From the NCBI GenBank assembly GCA_963793295.1, contig CAWBZX010000013.1, positions 1-64,000 of the forward strand: a stretch of DNA of 64,000 bases, given 5' to 3'. The translations under genes were made by a program, and so were the position numbers. The stretch comes from JAHDHW01 sp963793295. GTDB lineage: Bacteria; Bacteroidota; Bacteroidia; Chitinophagales; Saprospiraceae. Each line of letters begins with the position of its first letter. The stretch's first letter is position 1. The notes under the pieces were generated by a model, which worked only from the letters and a program-made list of their open reading frames with translations, was not told the DNA's origin and searched no databases. Shown here one piece after another: positions 1-8,890 of the stretch.

Positions 1-2
1 GC

Positions 3-1211
3 CCACATTACGGCCCTGCTAAATTTAACCCAAAAGCAGGTGCGACGGCCATTGGTGCCCGTGATTTTTTGATTGCTTATAATGTAAATCTTAACACCAC
101 TTCCGTTCGACGCGCCAATTCTGTCGCCTTTGATGTTCGGGAACAAGGGAGAGTGAAACGCGAAGGAAACCCAATCACAGGAAAAATCGCGAAAGATAAA
201 AACGGTGAAGCGTTGCGTATTCCGGGAGCTTGCAAAGCAGTAAAGGGAATCGGCTGGTACATCGAGGAATATGGTATCGCGCAGATTTCCATGAATTTAA
301 CAAATATCAACATCACGCCTTTGCACATGGCTTTTGAGGCTTGCAGCAAGAGCGCTACGGATCGCGGCATGCGGGTGACCGGCTCCGAATTGGTGGGTTT
401 GGTTCCGCTCAAAGTAATGATCGATGCAGGAAAATATTTTTTAAAAAAGCAAGAGCGATCAACAGGCGTTTCAAATGAAGAGATTATAAAAATTGCCGTC
501 AAATCGCTTGGCCTTGACGAGCTAACTCCTTTTGATCCAAGAAAAAAAATTATCGAATACCAACTGGAAGACGCAAGCACCGCTCCTTTGCTAAAAATGA
601 ATCTTCGTGAATTTTCGAACGAAACTGCATCCGAAAGCATCGCTCCGGGGGGAGGTTCGATCTCAGCGTATGTAGGAGCTCTTGGCGTTTCACTGGCCAC
701 AATGGTTGCCAATTTGTCTTCTCACAAAAGAGGCTGGGACAATCGCTGGGAGGAATTTTCCGATTGGGCAGAAAAAGGCCAAACAATCAAAGATCAATTA
801 TTGAGATTGGTAGATGAGGACACCAAATCATTCAATGCTATTATCAGCGCATTCCGATTGCCGAAAGGAACTGAAGCGGAAAAAGAAGCGCGGAAAAAAG
901 CCGTTCAGGCAGCAACCCGCTATGCCATTGAAGTTCCTTTTGAAGTCATGAAATATTCGTTGCAATCATTTGAAATGATAAAAGCGATGGCTGAAATTGG
1001 AAATCCAAACTCTATATCGGATGCTGCGGTTGGCGGACTCTGTGCCAGAGCTGCCATTCACGGCGCTTTTTTAAATGTAAAAATAAACAGTGGCGATCTG
1101 GAAGATAAAGTTTTTATAAAAAGCACCTTGGAGGAAGCTCAAAAAATGATCGCAGCAGCAGATGCGGCTGAAAAAGAAATTTTACAGATCGTCCATCAAA
1201 AAATGGAATAA
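3..1211 (+). CDS. ftcD: Glutamate formimidoyltransferase / formimidoyl-THF cyclodeaminase (5' truncated by window edge)
   Basis: Bifunctional cytosolic enzyme of histidine breakdown: it moves the formimino group from formiminoglutamate to tetrahydrofolate, then deaminates it to methenyl-THF. The frame is already open at base 3, so the start lies outside the window; 402 residues are visible. Residues 18-30 (GARDFLIAYNVNL) are a typical formiminotransferase stretch. The C-terminal cyclodeaminase domain begins near base 597 (visible residue about 199) and carries the glycine-rich PGGGSISA segment and the helical tail of that family. Both domains look intact. An in-frame TTG at 69 lies inside the conserved region and is not a credible start. 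The next gene follows 33 bases later on the same strand. No other histidine-degradation gene is in view. Confidence 0.92.
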   Translation, partial: PHYGPAKFNPKAGATAIGARDFLIAYNVNLNTTSVRRANSVAFDVREQGRVKREGNPITGKIAKDKNGEALRIPGACKAVKGIGWYIEEYGIAQISMNLTNINITPLHMAFEACSKSATDRGMRVTGSELVGLVPLKVMIDAGKYFLKKQERSTGVSNEEIIKIAVKSLGLDELTPFDPRKKIIEYQLEDASTAPLLKMNLREFSNETASESIAPGGGSISAYVGALGVSLATMVANLSSHKRGWDNRWEEFSDWAEKGQTIKDQLLRLVDEDTKSFNAIISAFRLPKGTEAEKEARKKAVQAATRYAIEVPFEVMKYSLQSFEMIKAMAEIGNPNSISDAAVGGLCARAAIHGAFLNVKINSGDLEDKVFIKSTLEEAQKMIAAADAAEKEILQIVHQKME

Positions 1212-1244
1212 TTACTGCCTTTAAAAAAGTAAATATTCGAAACA

Positions 1245-2297
1245 ATGAAGATCAAATTTATTTTAATTTCTGTTTTAATTTCAACCTTTGTTAAAGCACA
1301 GGATACCTACACCTATATTTCTGACCGTAAGTTTTATGGTCCAGAAGACCTGATTGGTTATGATTTTCGGCCGGAGTATATGGAAATTCCTGAAGAAACG
1401 GAGCAAAAACTAAGACCCGGAGCTTATTCCTTCGGAATCTCCCGAAACAACCTTTATGTCGACGGCGAGGGAATCAAAGGTGTTTACAGCGTCAATAATA
1501 TCAATCCAACAGAATATGGCTACATGCTAATGCTGATGAATGCCCGGGACCCTACGCTGCAAGGCCATTTAAAAGTAATCCTCACCAAACATGCACAGGT
1601 CGAAGCGCTTGTTTTTAAAAGATCGAACAAAGACAAAGAGATCATATTTTTTCAAGCTCAGATGCCCGAAAAATTGTGGGAAGAAGAAAAGGCTTATTTC
1701 ACTTACAAATACGATTATGAAGTAAGCAATCCTGATAGCCTTTGGGGACAAAAGTTTTATCCATTTTTGCGCATTCACCGGGATGAGGGCGGTGTGCAGG
1801 AAAGACTTCAAATTGCTGACAGCACCAGTATTGAGTTTATTGAAAAAGTAACCTTAATTGAAAAAAAGAAAAAGAAAAAGGATCGTAAAAATGATGAAGA
1901 GGAAACCGAAGAGGTAGTTCTGGAGAATGTCGAAGGAGTCGCAATGGATTCTGATGAAGGAGCGATGCCACCGATTGAGGAAATCGAAAACGATTCGTTA
2001 GCTGAAGAAGATCAATTAGAAACCGTAAAAGTGAAAATCGTTAAAGAATATTTTGTACTCGTCAGATCCGTATTGACTTATGATGATGGCACCACTGAAG
2101 ATAAAATCTGGGAGATTCCGGTAAAGAAGAAATTTACAGAATATCAAAGAGAAACTTCAGGACCAAATCTGGAGCCTACAGAATTTGTACTTGCCGGAGA
2201 TAAAAAAGGGCAAGATGTTTCCATATTTTTAACCAAAAAAAGAACCATCAGTTCGATTAACGTTGAAGGAAAAAAATATCTGATGCGAGGGCATTAA
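1245..2297 (+). CDS. Secreted protein of unknown function with a charged low-complexity segment
   Basis: The 350-residue product starts with a clear signal peptide (hydrophobic residues 4-16, then VKAQ before the predicted cleavage), so it is probably periplasmic or outer-membrane associated. I do not recognise the family. Residues 205-265 hold a lysine run followed by a Glu/Asp-rich stretch that looks like a flexible linker between an N-terminal and a C-terminal beta-rich part. There is no lipobox cysteine and no C-terminal T9SS domain. It lies 33 bases after the formimidoyltransferase gene and ends at a strong hairpin terminator, so the two may share a transcript, although no functional link is evident. 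Confidence 0.75.
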   Translation: MKIKFILISVLISTFVKAQDTYTYISDRKFYGPEDLIGYDFRPEYMEIPEETEQKLRPGAYSFGISRNNLYVDGEGIKGVYSVNNINPTEYGYMLMLMNARDPTLQGHLKVILTKHAQVEALVFKRSNKDKEIIFFQAQMPEKLWEEEKAYFTYKYDYEVSNPDSLWGQKFYPFLRIHRDEGGVQERLQIADSTSIEFIEKVTLIEKKKKKKDRKNDEEETEEVVLENVEGVAMDSDEGAMPPIEEIENDSLAEEDQLETVKVKIVKEYFVLVRSVLTYDDGTTEDKIWEIPVKKKFTEYQRETSGPNLEPTEFVLAGDKKGQDVSIFLTKKRTISSINVEGKKYLMRGH

Positions 2298-2313
2298 AAT
2301 ATTCCTCAAATAA

Positions 2314-2358
2314 AAAAGAAACCCCGCTGCCTTTTGTAAAGCAGCGGGGTTTCTTTTT
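2314..2358. terminator. Bidirectional hairpin terminator
   Basis: Near-perfect stem AAAGAAACCCCGCTGC / GCAGCGGGGTTTCTTT with a 10-base loop, A-rich on the left and T-rich on the right, between two convergent genes. It can serve both strands. Confidence 0.9.
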
Positions 2359-2373
2359 ATAATAAATCTTTCC

Positions 2374-3264
2374 TTAAAAGCTAAATCCAATGGAACCCTG
2401 AAAAGATACATTGGTATCTTTATCACTTCGTTTGATATACTCTAATCCGTTTGATTCATACCTGGAAATATCATAAAAATTATTCGTTGCGTCAACCAAT
2501 CCATAGTTGCCTGAAAACATAATAAACAAGCCTCCGTTGATAAAAAATGAAAATCCACCGGTAAGTCCAAAATCAAAGGTATTATAGAAATTACCGCTTT
2601 TTTCAGGATAATCCATATAATACGCACCTACGGTTTCCGGAAATCGAATGATGTTGTTTGTAGACAAAAATTCGATTACTTTGGTATCATCTGTAATATC
2701 ATCGGGAGACGCGGGTTGGTCTTTTCTATAATTAATATCAAGATTCTGCGTAAAATCAAGATTTGGAATTCCAGACAAAGATCCCTGAAAATCAAACTCC
2801 CCTACCGCTGTTGAACCGGCCAGCAATCCCACTAAAAATCCACCATGAATTTCAAAGCGTTCTCCAAATTTATAATAGGCGGTGATTGGAAATTCAATGT
2901 ACGAATTGGTAACCGTCAGTCGATATCGTCGATCTCCGTCGGATTTGACCTGATTTCCGTTTATTTCATTGGTAAAGTACTGAAATGAAGGTCCTTCATA
3001 TTTATATTTCATCCCTCTCTGTGAGAAAAAGATCCCTGTTTTTACACCAAAAAGATCCGTGAATTTAAAAATAACAACGCCACCAACATGAAATCCTGTA
3101 TTAAAATCAAAGGTCTCCAAATCCTTCCCATCGATATCCATTTCCGATGGCCCATTGATTTTATTAAAATTAAGTCCAACTCTGATGCCGTAACCAATTT
3201 CCTGAGCAACACTCAAGGGAGCAAAAGCAAACAATAAAACAAACAGCGCAAAAAAACGATTCAT
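2374..3264 (-). CDS. Outer-membrane beta-barrel protein (PorT-like fold)
   Basis: A 296-residue exported protein. The ATG at 3264 is chosen because the signal peptide (MNRFFALFVLLFAF...SVAQ) begins there; an upstream in-frame codon at 3297 would add eleven charged residues in front of it. After cleavage the protein reads GYGIRVGLNFN, followed by alternating hydrophobic/polar strands with aromatic girdles and a C-terminal SFQGSIGFSF strand ending in Phe, the usual pattern of small Bacteroidota outer-membrane barrels of the PorT/OmpW type. The substrate is unknown. It is convergent with the preceding secreted-protein gene across a shared terminator. Confidence 0.8.
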   Translation of the reverse strand: MNRFFALFVLLFAFAPLSVAQEIGYGIRVGLNFNKINGPSEMDIDGKDLETFDFNTGFHVGGVVIFKFTDLFGVKTGIFFSQRGMKYKYEGPSFQYFTNEINGNQVKSDGDRRYRLTVTNSYIEFPITAYYKFGERFEIHGGFLVGLLAGSTAVGEFDFQGSLSGIPNLDFTQNLDINYRKDQPASPDDITDDTKVIEFLSTNNIIRFPETVGAYYMDYPEKSGNFYNTFDFGLTGGFSFFINGGLFIMFSGNYGLVDATNNFYDISRYESNGLEYIKRSDKDTNVSFQGSIGFSF

Positions 3265-3404
3265 ATGATTTTTTTTAAAAGTGATTTTTTTTGGCAAATA
3301 TACTATTTAATTGATTCTGCCAATTAGCAATAATCAGCTTAACCTAAAACACAAATTTCTGATTGCTTTCATTCAGCAAATCGAATCCATTAATTATTTT
3401 TGAG

Positions 3405-3851
3405 TCATAAAAATTTGCGCAAAAGTATTCGATTTTCTTCGATATTTTCTCTTTTTTCAAAGTCAATAATTTGAAAGCCAATTTTTAATGCAAATAAAAG
3501 CATAGCCTGATGGCGATTTCTCGTCTTTAACGTGATGTGTGGATAATTTTTCAACTTTGCCCAGGATTCCTGCTCATAGGCAAGCTGCTGAGCAATTCCT
3601 TTTTTTCGATATGCAGAAAGTACTCCTCCCATCCAGCTATAAAAATAGCCTTCCCGCTCATAGCCAACTTTAAAGCCAACTGGCAATGAATCATCATGCG
3701 CTACAAGAATCAGATGAGGCGTATTTTTAAGCCTGTTTCCATATTCTTTCGCTCCATGCGGATCTGAAAATTCCGAAATCTGCCTGGAAAGCTGAACAAC
3801 AGTTTCAATATTTCCTTTTTTAATTTCGTAAGGGAATGCTTTTCTTTGCAT
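3405..3851 (-). CDS. GNAT-family N-acetyltransferase
   Basis: The 148-residue length is typical of a single GNAT domain, which transfers an acetyl group from acetyl-CoA to an amine. The middle shows the expected fold: a strand with VGFKVGYE, then YSWMGGVLSAYRKKGIAQQLAYEQE, where the R-K-K-G-I-A segment is the acetyl-CoA pyrophosphate loop (consensus Q/RxxGxG/A). The acceptor cannot be told. The start codon region overlaps by 16 bases that of a divergent alpha/beta hydrolase gene if that gene starts at 3836, so one of the two starts may be a little further in. Confidence 0.85.
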   Translation of the reverse strand: MQRKAFPYEIKKGNIETVVQLSRQISEFSDPHGAKEYGNRLKNTPHLILVAHDDSLPVGFKVGYEREGYFYSWMGGVLSAYRKKGIAQQLAYEQESWAKLKNYPHITLKTRNRHQAMLLFALKIGFQIIDFEKRENIEENRILLRKFL

Positions 3852-4684
3852 TTGGAAAAACTTTTGTAAATACTTTGAAAGTAAGAAAAAATATAATTCG
3901 ATTTTCCCTGATTTTGTTTGGAGCTTACCTCCTTTTGCATTTGCTTTTTTATACTTTTCAAAAACAGATCGTCTTTCAGCCGGACAGGTTGCATTCTAGC
4001 TACAGTTTTAACTTTAACGATTCTTTTGAAGAATTTTTTATTCCCGTTGGCACTGAAAAAATAAATGCCCTCTATTTTAAAACAGAAAAAGAAAAAAATG
4101 GGGTTATTTTGTATTTGCATGGAAATTCAGATAATTTGAGCCGTTGGGGAAAATACGCTGTTGACTTTACCAGCCGGGGTTATGATGTTTTGATGATTGA
4201 CTATCGAGGCTATGGCAAAAGTGATGGAACTGTAACAGAGGAAAATATTTACGAAGATGCACAAGTCGCTTTCGAATGGCTTTCTAATCAATTTGATCAA
4301 CGACAAATCGTCATTTACGGCCGTTCTCTTGGCTCCGCGCCAGCCACTTATCTTGCAGCGAAAAATGATGCAAAAATGCTCGTTTTGGAAACTCCTTTTG
4401 AAAATATTGAATGTATTGGAGAAGATAAATTGCCACTAATAAGTTATTTTTTCCCTTCAAGGGTAAATTTTCCAAACGATCAATACATTCAGAGAGTAGA
4501 TTATCCTATTTTCATTTTTCATGGAACTGCTGATTATATCGTTCCATATGAATGCGCAAAAGGTTTGGAGCAATTTTTAAAGCCTCAGGATCAATTTTTT
4601 ACTATTGAAGGTGGCGGCCATAAAAACCTCAATGAATTCAAATCTTACCAGGAGCAGCTCGATAATATTCTATTAAAAAAATAA
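3836..4684 (+). CDS. Membrane-anchored alpha/beta hydrolase (Bem46/ABHD13-like)
   Basis: A 282-residue serine hydrolase with one N-terminal membrane segment (about residues 21-40). The hydrolase core shows the oxyanion stretch YLHGNSDN (93-100), the nucleophile elbow YGRSLGS with Ser near 164, an acid in FHGTADYIVPYE and the terminal histidine in GGGHKNL. This order matches the Bem46/ABHD13 group; the natural substrate is unknown, possibly a lipid or acyl ester. The ATG at 3836 overlaps the start of the divergent acetyltransferase gene; a TTG at 3875 just before the membrane segment is a plausible alternative and would remove the overlap. The trmB gene follows 38 bases downstream on the same strand. 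Confidence 0.87.
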   Translation: MLFFAFGKTFVNTLKVRKNIIRFSLILFGAYLLLHLLFYTFQKQIVFQPDRLHSSYSFNFNDSFEEFFIPVGTEKINALYFKTEKEKNGVILYLHGNSDNLSRWGKYAVDFTSRGYDVLMIDYRGYGKSDGTVTEENIYEDAQVAFEWLSNQFDQRQIVIYGRSLGSAPATYLAAKNDAKMLVLETPFENIECIGEDKLPLISYFFPSRVNFPNDQYIQRVDYPIFIFHGTADYIVPYECAKGLEQFLKPQDQFFTIEGGGHKNLNEFKSYQEQLDNILLKK

Positions 4685-4722
4685 AACCAGAATTTACAGA
4701 AACATACTTTCAAGAACACAAA

Positions 4723-5412
4723 ATGAGCCGAAGAAACAAACTTCAAAAATTCGCTGAAATCTTAAGTTTACCTAATGTTTATGAAAACTATGATTACAAA
4801 AATCCTCGGCTGGTCGGACAGGACGGAATGCCCGTTGAGATGAAAGGGCAATGGGCAGGTAAACATTTTAAAAATAACAATCCAATTGTTCTCGAACTAG
4901 CCTGCGGCCGCGGCGAATATACGCTGGGATTGGCAGAGCGTTTTCCCTTCCGCAATTTTATCGGTGTAGATGTAAAAGGAGCCAGAATTTGGAAAGGAGC
5001 ATCTTTAGCGATTGAAGCGGAACTCACGAATGCTGCCTTTTTAAGGACCCGAATCGAACAAATTGCTTTATTTTTTGCAGAAAATGAAGTGAGTGAAATC
5101 TGGATCACTTTTCCGGATCCTTTCCTTAAAAAAGGGAAAGAAAACCGGCGCCTGACCGCTCCTTTTTTTATCAAACAATTTCGTAAAATTTTACATCCAA
5201 ACGGAACAGTAAATCTGAAAACAGATTCAGATGTCCTTTATGATTTTACCCTTGAAATGCTAAAAGCAGATATTAAATGCAAACTAATTTATACCGATGA
5301 GGACATTTATTCAAAAGACCTGGTAACCGAAGAATTAGAGATCAAAACGTACTATGAAAAAATGCACCTAAAAGACGAAAGGACGATCAAATATGTGAAG
5401 TTTACAATCTGA
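4723..5412 (+). CDS. trmB: tRNA (guanine-N7-)-methyltransferase TrmB
   Basis: Methylates G46 of tRNA at N7 using S-adenosylmethionine. The 229-residue length fits the family. The SAM pocket is seen as LELACGRGEYTLGLAE (near residue 55), followed by FIGVDVKGARIWKGA and the family signature ITFPDPFLKKGKENRRLTAP, where the DPxxKKxHxxRR-like motif contacts tRNA. The His of that motif is replaced by Glu here, as often seen in Bacteroidota. It lies behind the hydrolase gene and faces thiL across a short spacer. Confidence 0.94.
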   Translation: MSRRNKLQKFAEILSLPNVYENYDYKNPRLVGQDGMPVEMKGQWAGKHFKNNNPIVLELACGRGEYTLGLAERFPFRNFIGVDVKGARIWKGASLAIEAELTNAAFLRTRIEQIALFFAENEVSEIWITFPDPFLKKGKENRRLTAPFFIKQFRKILHPNGTVNLKTDSDVLYDFTLEMLKADIKCKLIYTDEDIYSKDLVTEELEIKTYYEKMHLKDERTIKYVKFTI

Positions 5413-5429
5413 ACAGTTGCACCAAGCAG

Positions 5430-5503
5430 AAGGTTAAAAGGTTAAGAAGTGTTAGTTGGTTAGAAATATTACTTAACTTTTAACTACTTTACCTTCTAAC
5501 ATT
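5430..5503. other. Imperfect AT-rich inverted repeat between convergent genes
   Basis: The spacer between trmB and thiL is built of GTTAA-like words; the left half (AAGGTTAAAAGGTTAAG) is nearly complementary to the right half (CTTAACTTTTAACTACTT). It could act as a weak bidirectional terminator or be a decayed repeat. Confidence 0.35.
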
Positions 5504-5509
5504 CTGAAC

Positions 5510-6547
5510 TTAAAAATGCTTCCATCCCTGTGCTTTGATATCATGGATATTCCCTCCTTTGGTGTGTAGTTTTATCCCTTCAGAAGCTTCAGTCATTTCT
5601 CCCATGATGTAGATATCCGGCAAATACTTTATTTTTTCAACATCTTTTGGATCAATCGTAAATAATAGTTCATAATCTTCGCCTCCACTCAACGCACAGG
5701 TAATTGGATCTAATTTAAACTTGATTGCCAGAAGTTGTGCATCCGGATGGATCGGCACCCCGCTTTCCTCAACAAAGGCACCAACGCCCGATTGTTTGCA
5801 AATATGGAAAATCTCTGAAGCAAGGCCATCGGAGATATCAATCATGGCCGTCGGGACAAGGTCTTGTTTTGCAAAAAGTTCAAACATATCTTTTCTGGCT
5901 TCCGGCTTGAGTTGACGGCCGACGATATAATTTTGCTCTTCAAGATCTGGTTTGACGCCTGGATTCGTGAGATATATTTGTTTTTCTCTTTCTAATAATT
6001 GTAATCCTAAATAAGCAGCACCAAGATTTCCGGTAACACACAAAAGGTCTCCAACTTTTGCTGTATTCCGATAGGTAATCTTTTCTTTTTCCCCTTGACC
6101 AATTGCTGTTACGCTGATGATGATTCCTTTAGGAGATGAAGTCGTATCTCCGCCAACCAAATCGACTCCATAAAAATTACAGGCAGCATAAATTCCTTCA
6201 TAAATTTCTTCCAAAGCCTCTACTGAAAATCGATTAGAAAATGCTATTGAAACGACGATTTGCTTAGGTGTCGCATTCATTGCATAAATATCCGAAAGGT
6301 TGACAACCACCGATTTATAGCCCAAATGCTTTAAAGGCGTGTACATCAAATCAAAATGGATGCCTTCAACCAACATATCTGTCGAAACGACGGTAAGAAA
6401 GTCTTTGTTTTCAATCACAGCAGCATCGTCTCCTACACCTTTTACAGAGGAAGGATTGGACAATTTGTACTTCTCTGTCAGATGGTCAATCAGACCAAAT
6501 TCCCCCAATTCATTGACATCTGTTCGTTTTAAGTTATCTTTTGTCAT
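5510..6547 (-). CDS. thiL: Thiamine-monophosphate kinase
   Basis: ThiL phosphorylates thiamine monophosphate to thiamine diphosphate with ATP, the last step of cofactor synthesis. The 345-residue protein begins the AIRS/ThiL fold with GEFGLIDHLTEKY and the metal/nucleotide loop VGDDAAVIE, followed by STDMLVEGIHFD, DLVGGDTTSS, and the C-terminal DISDGLASE and LSGGEDYELLFT motifs, all diagnostic. No other thiamine genes are nearby. It is on the same strand as, and 53 bases downstream of, the pseudouridine synthase gene. Confidence 0.96.
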   Translation of the reverse strand: MTKDNLKRTDVNELGEFGLIDHLTEKYKLSNPSSVKGVGDDAAVIENKDFLTVVSTDMLVEGIHFDLMYTPLKHLGYKSVVVNLSDIYAMNATPKQIVVSIAFSNRFSVEALEEIYEGIYAACNFYGVDLVGGDTTSSPKGIIISVTAIGQGEKEKITYRNTAKVGDLLCVTGNLGAAYLGLQLLEREKQIYLTNPGVKPDLEEQNYIVGRQLKPEARKDMFELFAKQDLVPTAMIDISDGLASEIFHICKQSGVGAFVEESGVPIHPDAQLLAIKFKLDPITCALSGGEDYELLFTIDPKDVEKIKYLPDIYIMGEMTEASEGIKLHTKGGNIHDIKAQGWKHF

Positions 6548-6600
6548 CTATTTAAAAGTCTTTTTATAAAAGATAGTTGTCCTAAAAAATCGGGCTTCAA

Positions 6601-7263
6601 TTATTTTAATTCCCCGAATGCTTTCCAAACATTTTCATCAGGCAGATCTGCAACAAGTTCAATTCGCTCTTTTGTTACCGGATGACTAAATTCCAATTTC
6701 CAGGCATGCAAATGAATGGACCTGTCTTTATTTCCTCTTCTAAAACCATATTTTACATCCCCTTTAATCGGGCAGCCTATTGCTGACAATTGACTTCGAA
6801 TCTGATGGTGCCGGCCGGTGATCAAATCTATTTCAAGGAGATGATAATTGTCGATGCTCCCAATAATTTTATAACTCAATTCTGCTTTTTTGCTATGAGC
6901 CACTTCCTTTTTAAAAGCAGAAGTCCGGTTATCTTTTTCGTTTTTTCTTAAAAAATGAACAAGGTTTCCCGATGGTTCCGGTGGTTTATTTTTAACAACA
7001 GCCAGATATTTTTTTTTAATATTACGATCCTGAAATTGAGCGTTTATCTGTTGCGTTGCATTTTTGGTTTTAGCAAATAACACAATTCCACTGGCGGGTC
7101 GGTCAAGTCTATGGATCAATGACAGCCGAGATTTGCAATAAATTTCGGCAATATCAACTAAAGCTTTATCGCCGGTTTTATCACTTTGAACTGTTAAAGT
7201 TGCCGGTTTATTGAACGCAATCAGCTGGTTGTTTTTATAGATAATTAATGATCCAATATCCAT
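6601..7263 (-). CDS. RluA-family RNA pseudouridine synthase
   Basis: Isomerises uridine to pseudouridine in rRNA or tRNA. At 220 residues it consists only of the catalytic domain and lacks the N-terminal S4 RNA-binding domain. The catalytic aspartate (Asp54) sits in HRLDRPASGI; most relatives have T-S in place of A-S. Further conserved pieces are KKYLAVV and the GRHHQIRSQL motif near residue 168. The target cannot be assigned between RluA, RluC and TruC types. It is followed by thiL and preceded by a tiny membrane-protein gene on the same strand. Confidence 0.9.
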   Translation of the reverse strand: MDIGSLIIYKNNQLIAFNKPATLTVQSDKTGDKALVDIAEIYCKSRLSLIHRLDRPASGIVLFAKTKNATQQINAQFQDRNIKKKYLAVVKNKPPEPSGNLVHFLRKNEKDNRTSAFKKEVAHSKKAELSYKIIGSIDNYHLLEIDLITGRHHQIRSQLSAIGCPIKGDVKYGFRRGNKDRSIHLHAWKLEFSHPVTKERIELVADLPDENVWKAFGELK

Positions 7264-7290
7264 TAAATAAATTTTTCAAAAGTAAGATGG

Positions 7291-7458
7291 TTAATCAATT
7301 TCTTCATAATCAATAAATTCCTCATCGTTGGAATTTTGGGGATCTTCATTTTTCTTGTTTATTTTGATGCCATCTTCCGGTGCATTAATTGCTTTTGGGG
7401 GAAATACCGCCCGGTAAAGAAAATAAATTAAAACGCCGATAGTTAATATCTTAAACAT
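7291..7458 (-). CDS. Small membrane protein (possibly DUF4834-like)
   Basis: A 55-residue protein: one membrane helix (MFKILTIGVLIYFLYRAVF), then a short hydrophilic tail ending in DEEFIDYEEID. Small Bacteroidota proteins of the DUF4834 type have this layout and a similar acidic YEE tail, but the match is by eye. The ATG at 7458 is preferred over a codon at 7503 because a -7-like promoter box lies between them. Function unknown; it precedes the pseudouridine synthase gene by 27 bases. Confidence 0.6.
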   Translation of the reverse strand: MFKILTIGVLIYFLYRAVFPPKAINAPEDGIKINKKNEDPQNSNDEEFIDYEEID

Positions 7459-7474
7459 GATTTTAAATTTTTTG

Positions 7475-7482
7475 CAAAGGTA
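7475..7482 (-). promoter_or_regulatory. Candidate -7 promoter box (TACCTTTG)
   Basis: Read on the minus strand this is TACCTTTG, a full match to the Bacteroidota TAnnTTTG box, about 17 bases before the ATG at 7458. No clear -33 TTG is seen. Confidence 0.4.
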
Positions 7483-7553
7483 AGTTATAATAAAGAAAAT
7501 CACTTATTTCTGATCCATCAGCTAATAAAAAGTTTAAACAGCATTTATTTTAA

Positions 7554-8750
7554 ATGAAAACAATACAAGAAGCTTTAACATTAATTTTGGAACAAGCGCA
7601 TCAACTTGACTCAGAAGTTGTGGGTATTCAGGAAGCGTACCATCGGATTCTTGCAGAAGACATCACTGCTGACAGGGATTATCCGCCATTCAATCGTGCA
7701 ACCATGGATGGATTTGCTTTGAATATTTCAGATTGGAATCAGCGTAATATTCGCCAATTTAAGCTGATTGAAGAATTGCATGCTGGAATTGTTCCCATAC
7801 AAAAAATGGGAAAAGGAGATTGTTTAAAAATCATGACCGGCGCCGCCGTTCCTCCTGAAGCAGATGCTATCATCAAAGTAGAATTGTCAAAACAAGAAGG
7901 TTCTATGATTTCTTTTGATGAAAATGGAAATCTTGAAAAATGGCGGAATATTGCTTTACAGGGGGAAGACAAAAATGAAGGGGAAATTCTTGCCAAAAAA
8001 GGACAAGTTTGTAACGCTGCGATAATTAGCATTTTGGCGGTAACCGGAAAAACGCAAATAAAAGTTGCCCGCCTTCCAAAAGTATCCATAATTTCAACAG
8101 GTACAGAAGTACTTCCGCCGGACGGTCCAATTTTGCCACATCAGATTAGAGATTCCAATTCTTACGCCCTGCAAAGCATGTTGAAAAAATACAACATCGA
8201 GCTGCAACATAAATTACTGATTCCGGATAACAAACCCCAATTAATGGAGGCTGTTGCCAAAGGACTTCAATCTGATGTATTGATATTATCAGGAGGCGTT
8301 TCGATGGGAGATGCTGATTTTGTTCCGGAGGTATTATTGTCACATGGAGTGCAGAATATTTTTCATAAAATCAAGATCAAACCCGGGAAACCACTTTGGT
8401 TTGGAAAAAAAGAAAATGGTCCCATAGTTTTTGGTCTTCCGGGCAATCCGATGTCTTGCCAGGTTGGATTCAGAGTATTTGTAGAACCGTATTTAAGAGC
8501 AATTATAGGATTGCCAGAACCACAGGTTTTATATCTTCCGTTAATTTCAGGACATCATAAAAGAAGCAATTTTGACGAGTACTTTCCCTGTAAGCTAGTT
8601 AATAAAGATGGAAGAACATTTCTAAAAACCAATACGTACAATACTAGTGGTGATATCGCTGCAATGATTGGGTCTGATGGCCTTGCCATTCATCCAGCAG
8701 AAAGTACGACATTACAAGAAAATACAATTGTAGCATTTTTGCCTTGGTAG
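7554..8750 (+). CDS. moeA: Molybdopterin molybdotransferase MoeA
   Basis: MoeA inserts molybdate into adenylyl-molybdopterin in molybdenum cofactor synthesis. All 398 residues align with the family layout: N-terminal YHRILAEDITADRDYPPFNRATMDGFA, the domain with KIMTGAAVPPEADAII, the MPT-binding MoCF-like domain with STGTEVLPP, RDSNSY, LSGGVSMGDADFVPE and GLPGNPMSCQVGF, then the beta-barrel C-terminal domain. No other Moco gene is in the window. It is divergent from the minus-strand gene block to its left. Confidence 0.95.
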   Translation: MKTIQEALTLILEQAHQLDSEVVGIQEAYHRILAEDITADRDYPPFNRATMDGFALNISDWNQRNIRQFKLIEELHAGIVPIQKMGKGDCLKIMTGAAVPPEADAIIKVELSKQEGSMISFDENGNLEKWRNIALQGEDKNEGEILAKKGQVCNAAIISILAVTGKTQIKVARLPKVSIISTGTEVLPPDGPILPHQIRDSNSYALQSMLKKYNIELQHKLLIPDNKPQLMEAVAKGLQSDVLILSGGVSMGDADFVPEVLLSHGVQNIFHKIKIKPGKPLWFGKKENGPIVFGLPGNPMSCQVGFRVFVEPYLRAIIGLPEPQVLYLPLISGHHKRSNFDEYFPCKLVNKDGRTFLKTNTYNTSGDIAAMIGSDGLAIHPAESTTLQENTIVAFLPW

Positions 8751-8822
8751 GTCAAAGGTAGTTTGTTTTTTAACCAGCGTTCAGCTTAGCATTTAGATAG
8801 CTTATTCTTAGCAATATTTTAT

Positions 8823-8830
8823 TACATTTG
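8823..8830 (+). promoter_or_regulatory. Candidate -7 promoter box (TACATTTG)
   Basis: TACATTTG matches the Bacteroidota -7 consensus TAnnTTTG 60 bases before the ATG at 8891; no good -33 TTG at the expected distance. Confidence 0.35.
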
Positions 8831-8890
8831 CAGTTTGAATTTCGACTGTTTTCGAAAAAGATTTTTATAAAAATATACCTAATTCATTCG

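Noticed and set aside
5413..5509. Functional intrinsic terminator between trmB and thiL
   Set aside because: The inverted repeat is long but AT-only and imperfect, without a GC-rich stem; kept only as a low-confidence repeat.
8828..8890. N-terminal extension of the DUF2723 protein from TTG 8828
   Set aside because: The extension is hydrophilic, overlaps a -7-like promoter box, and the ATG at 8891 gives the normal N-terminus before the first helix.
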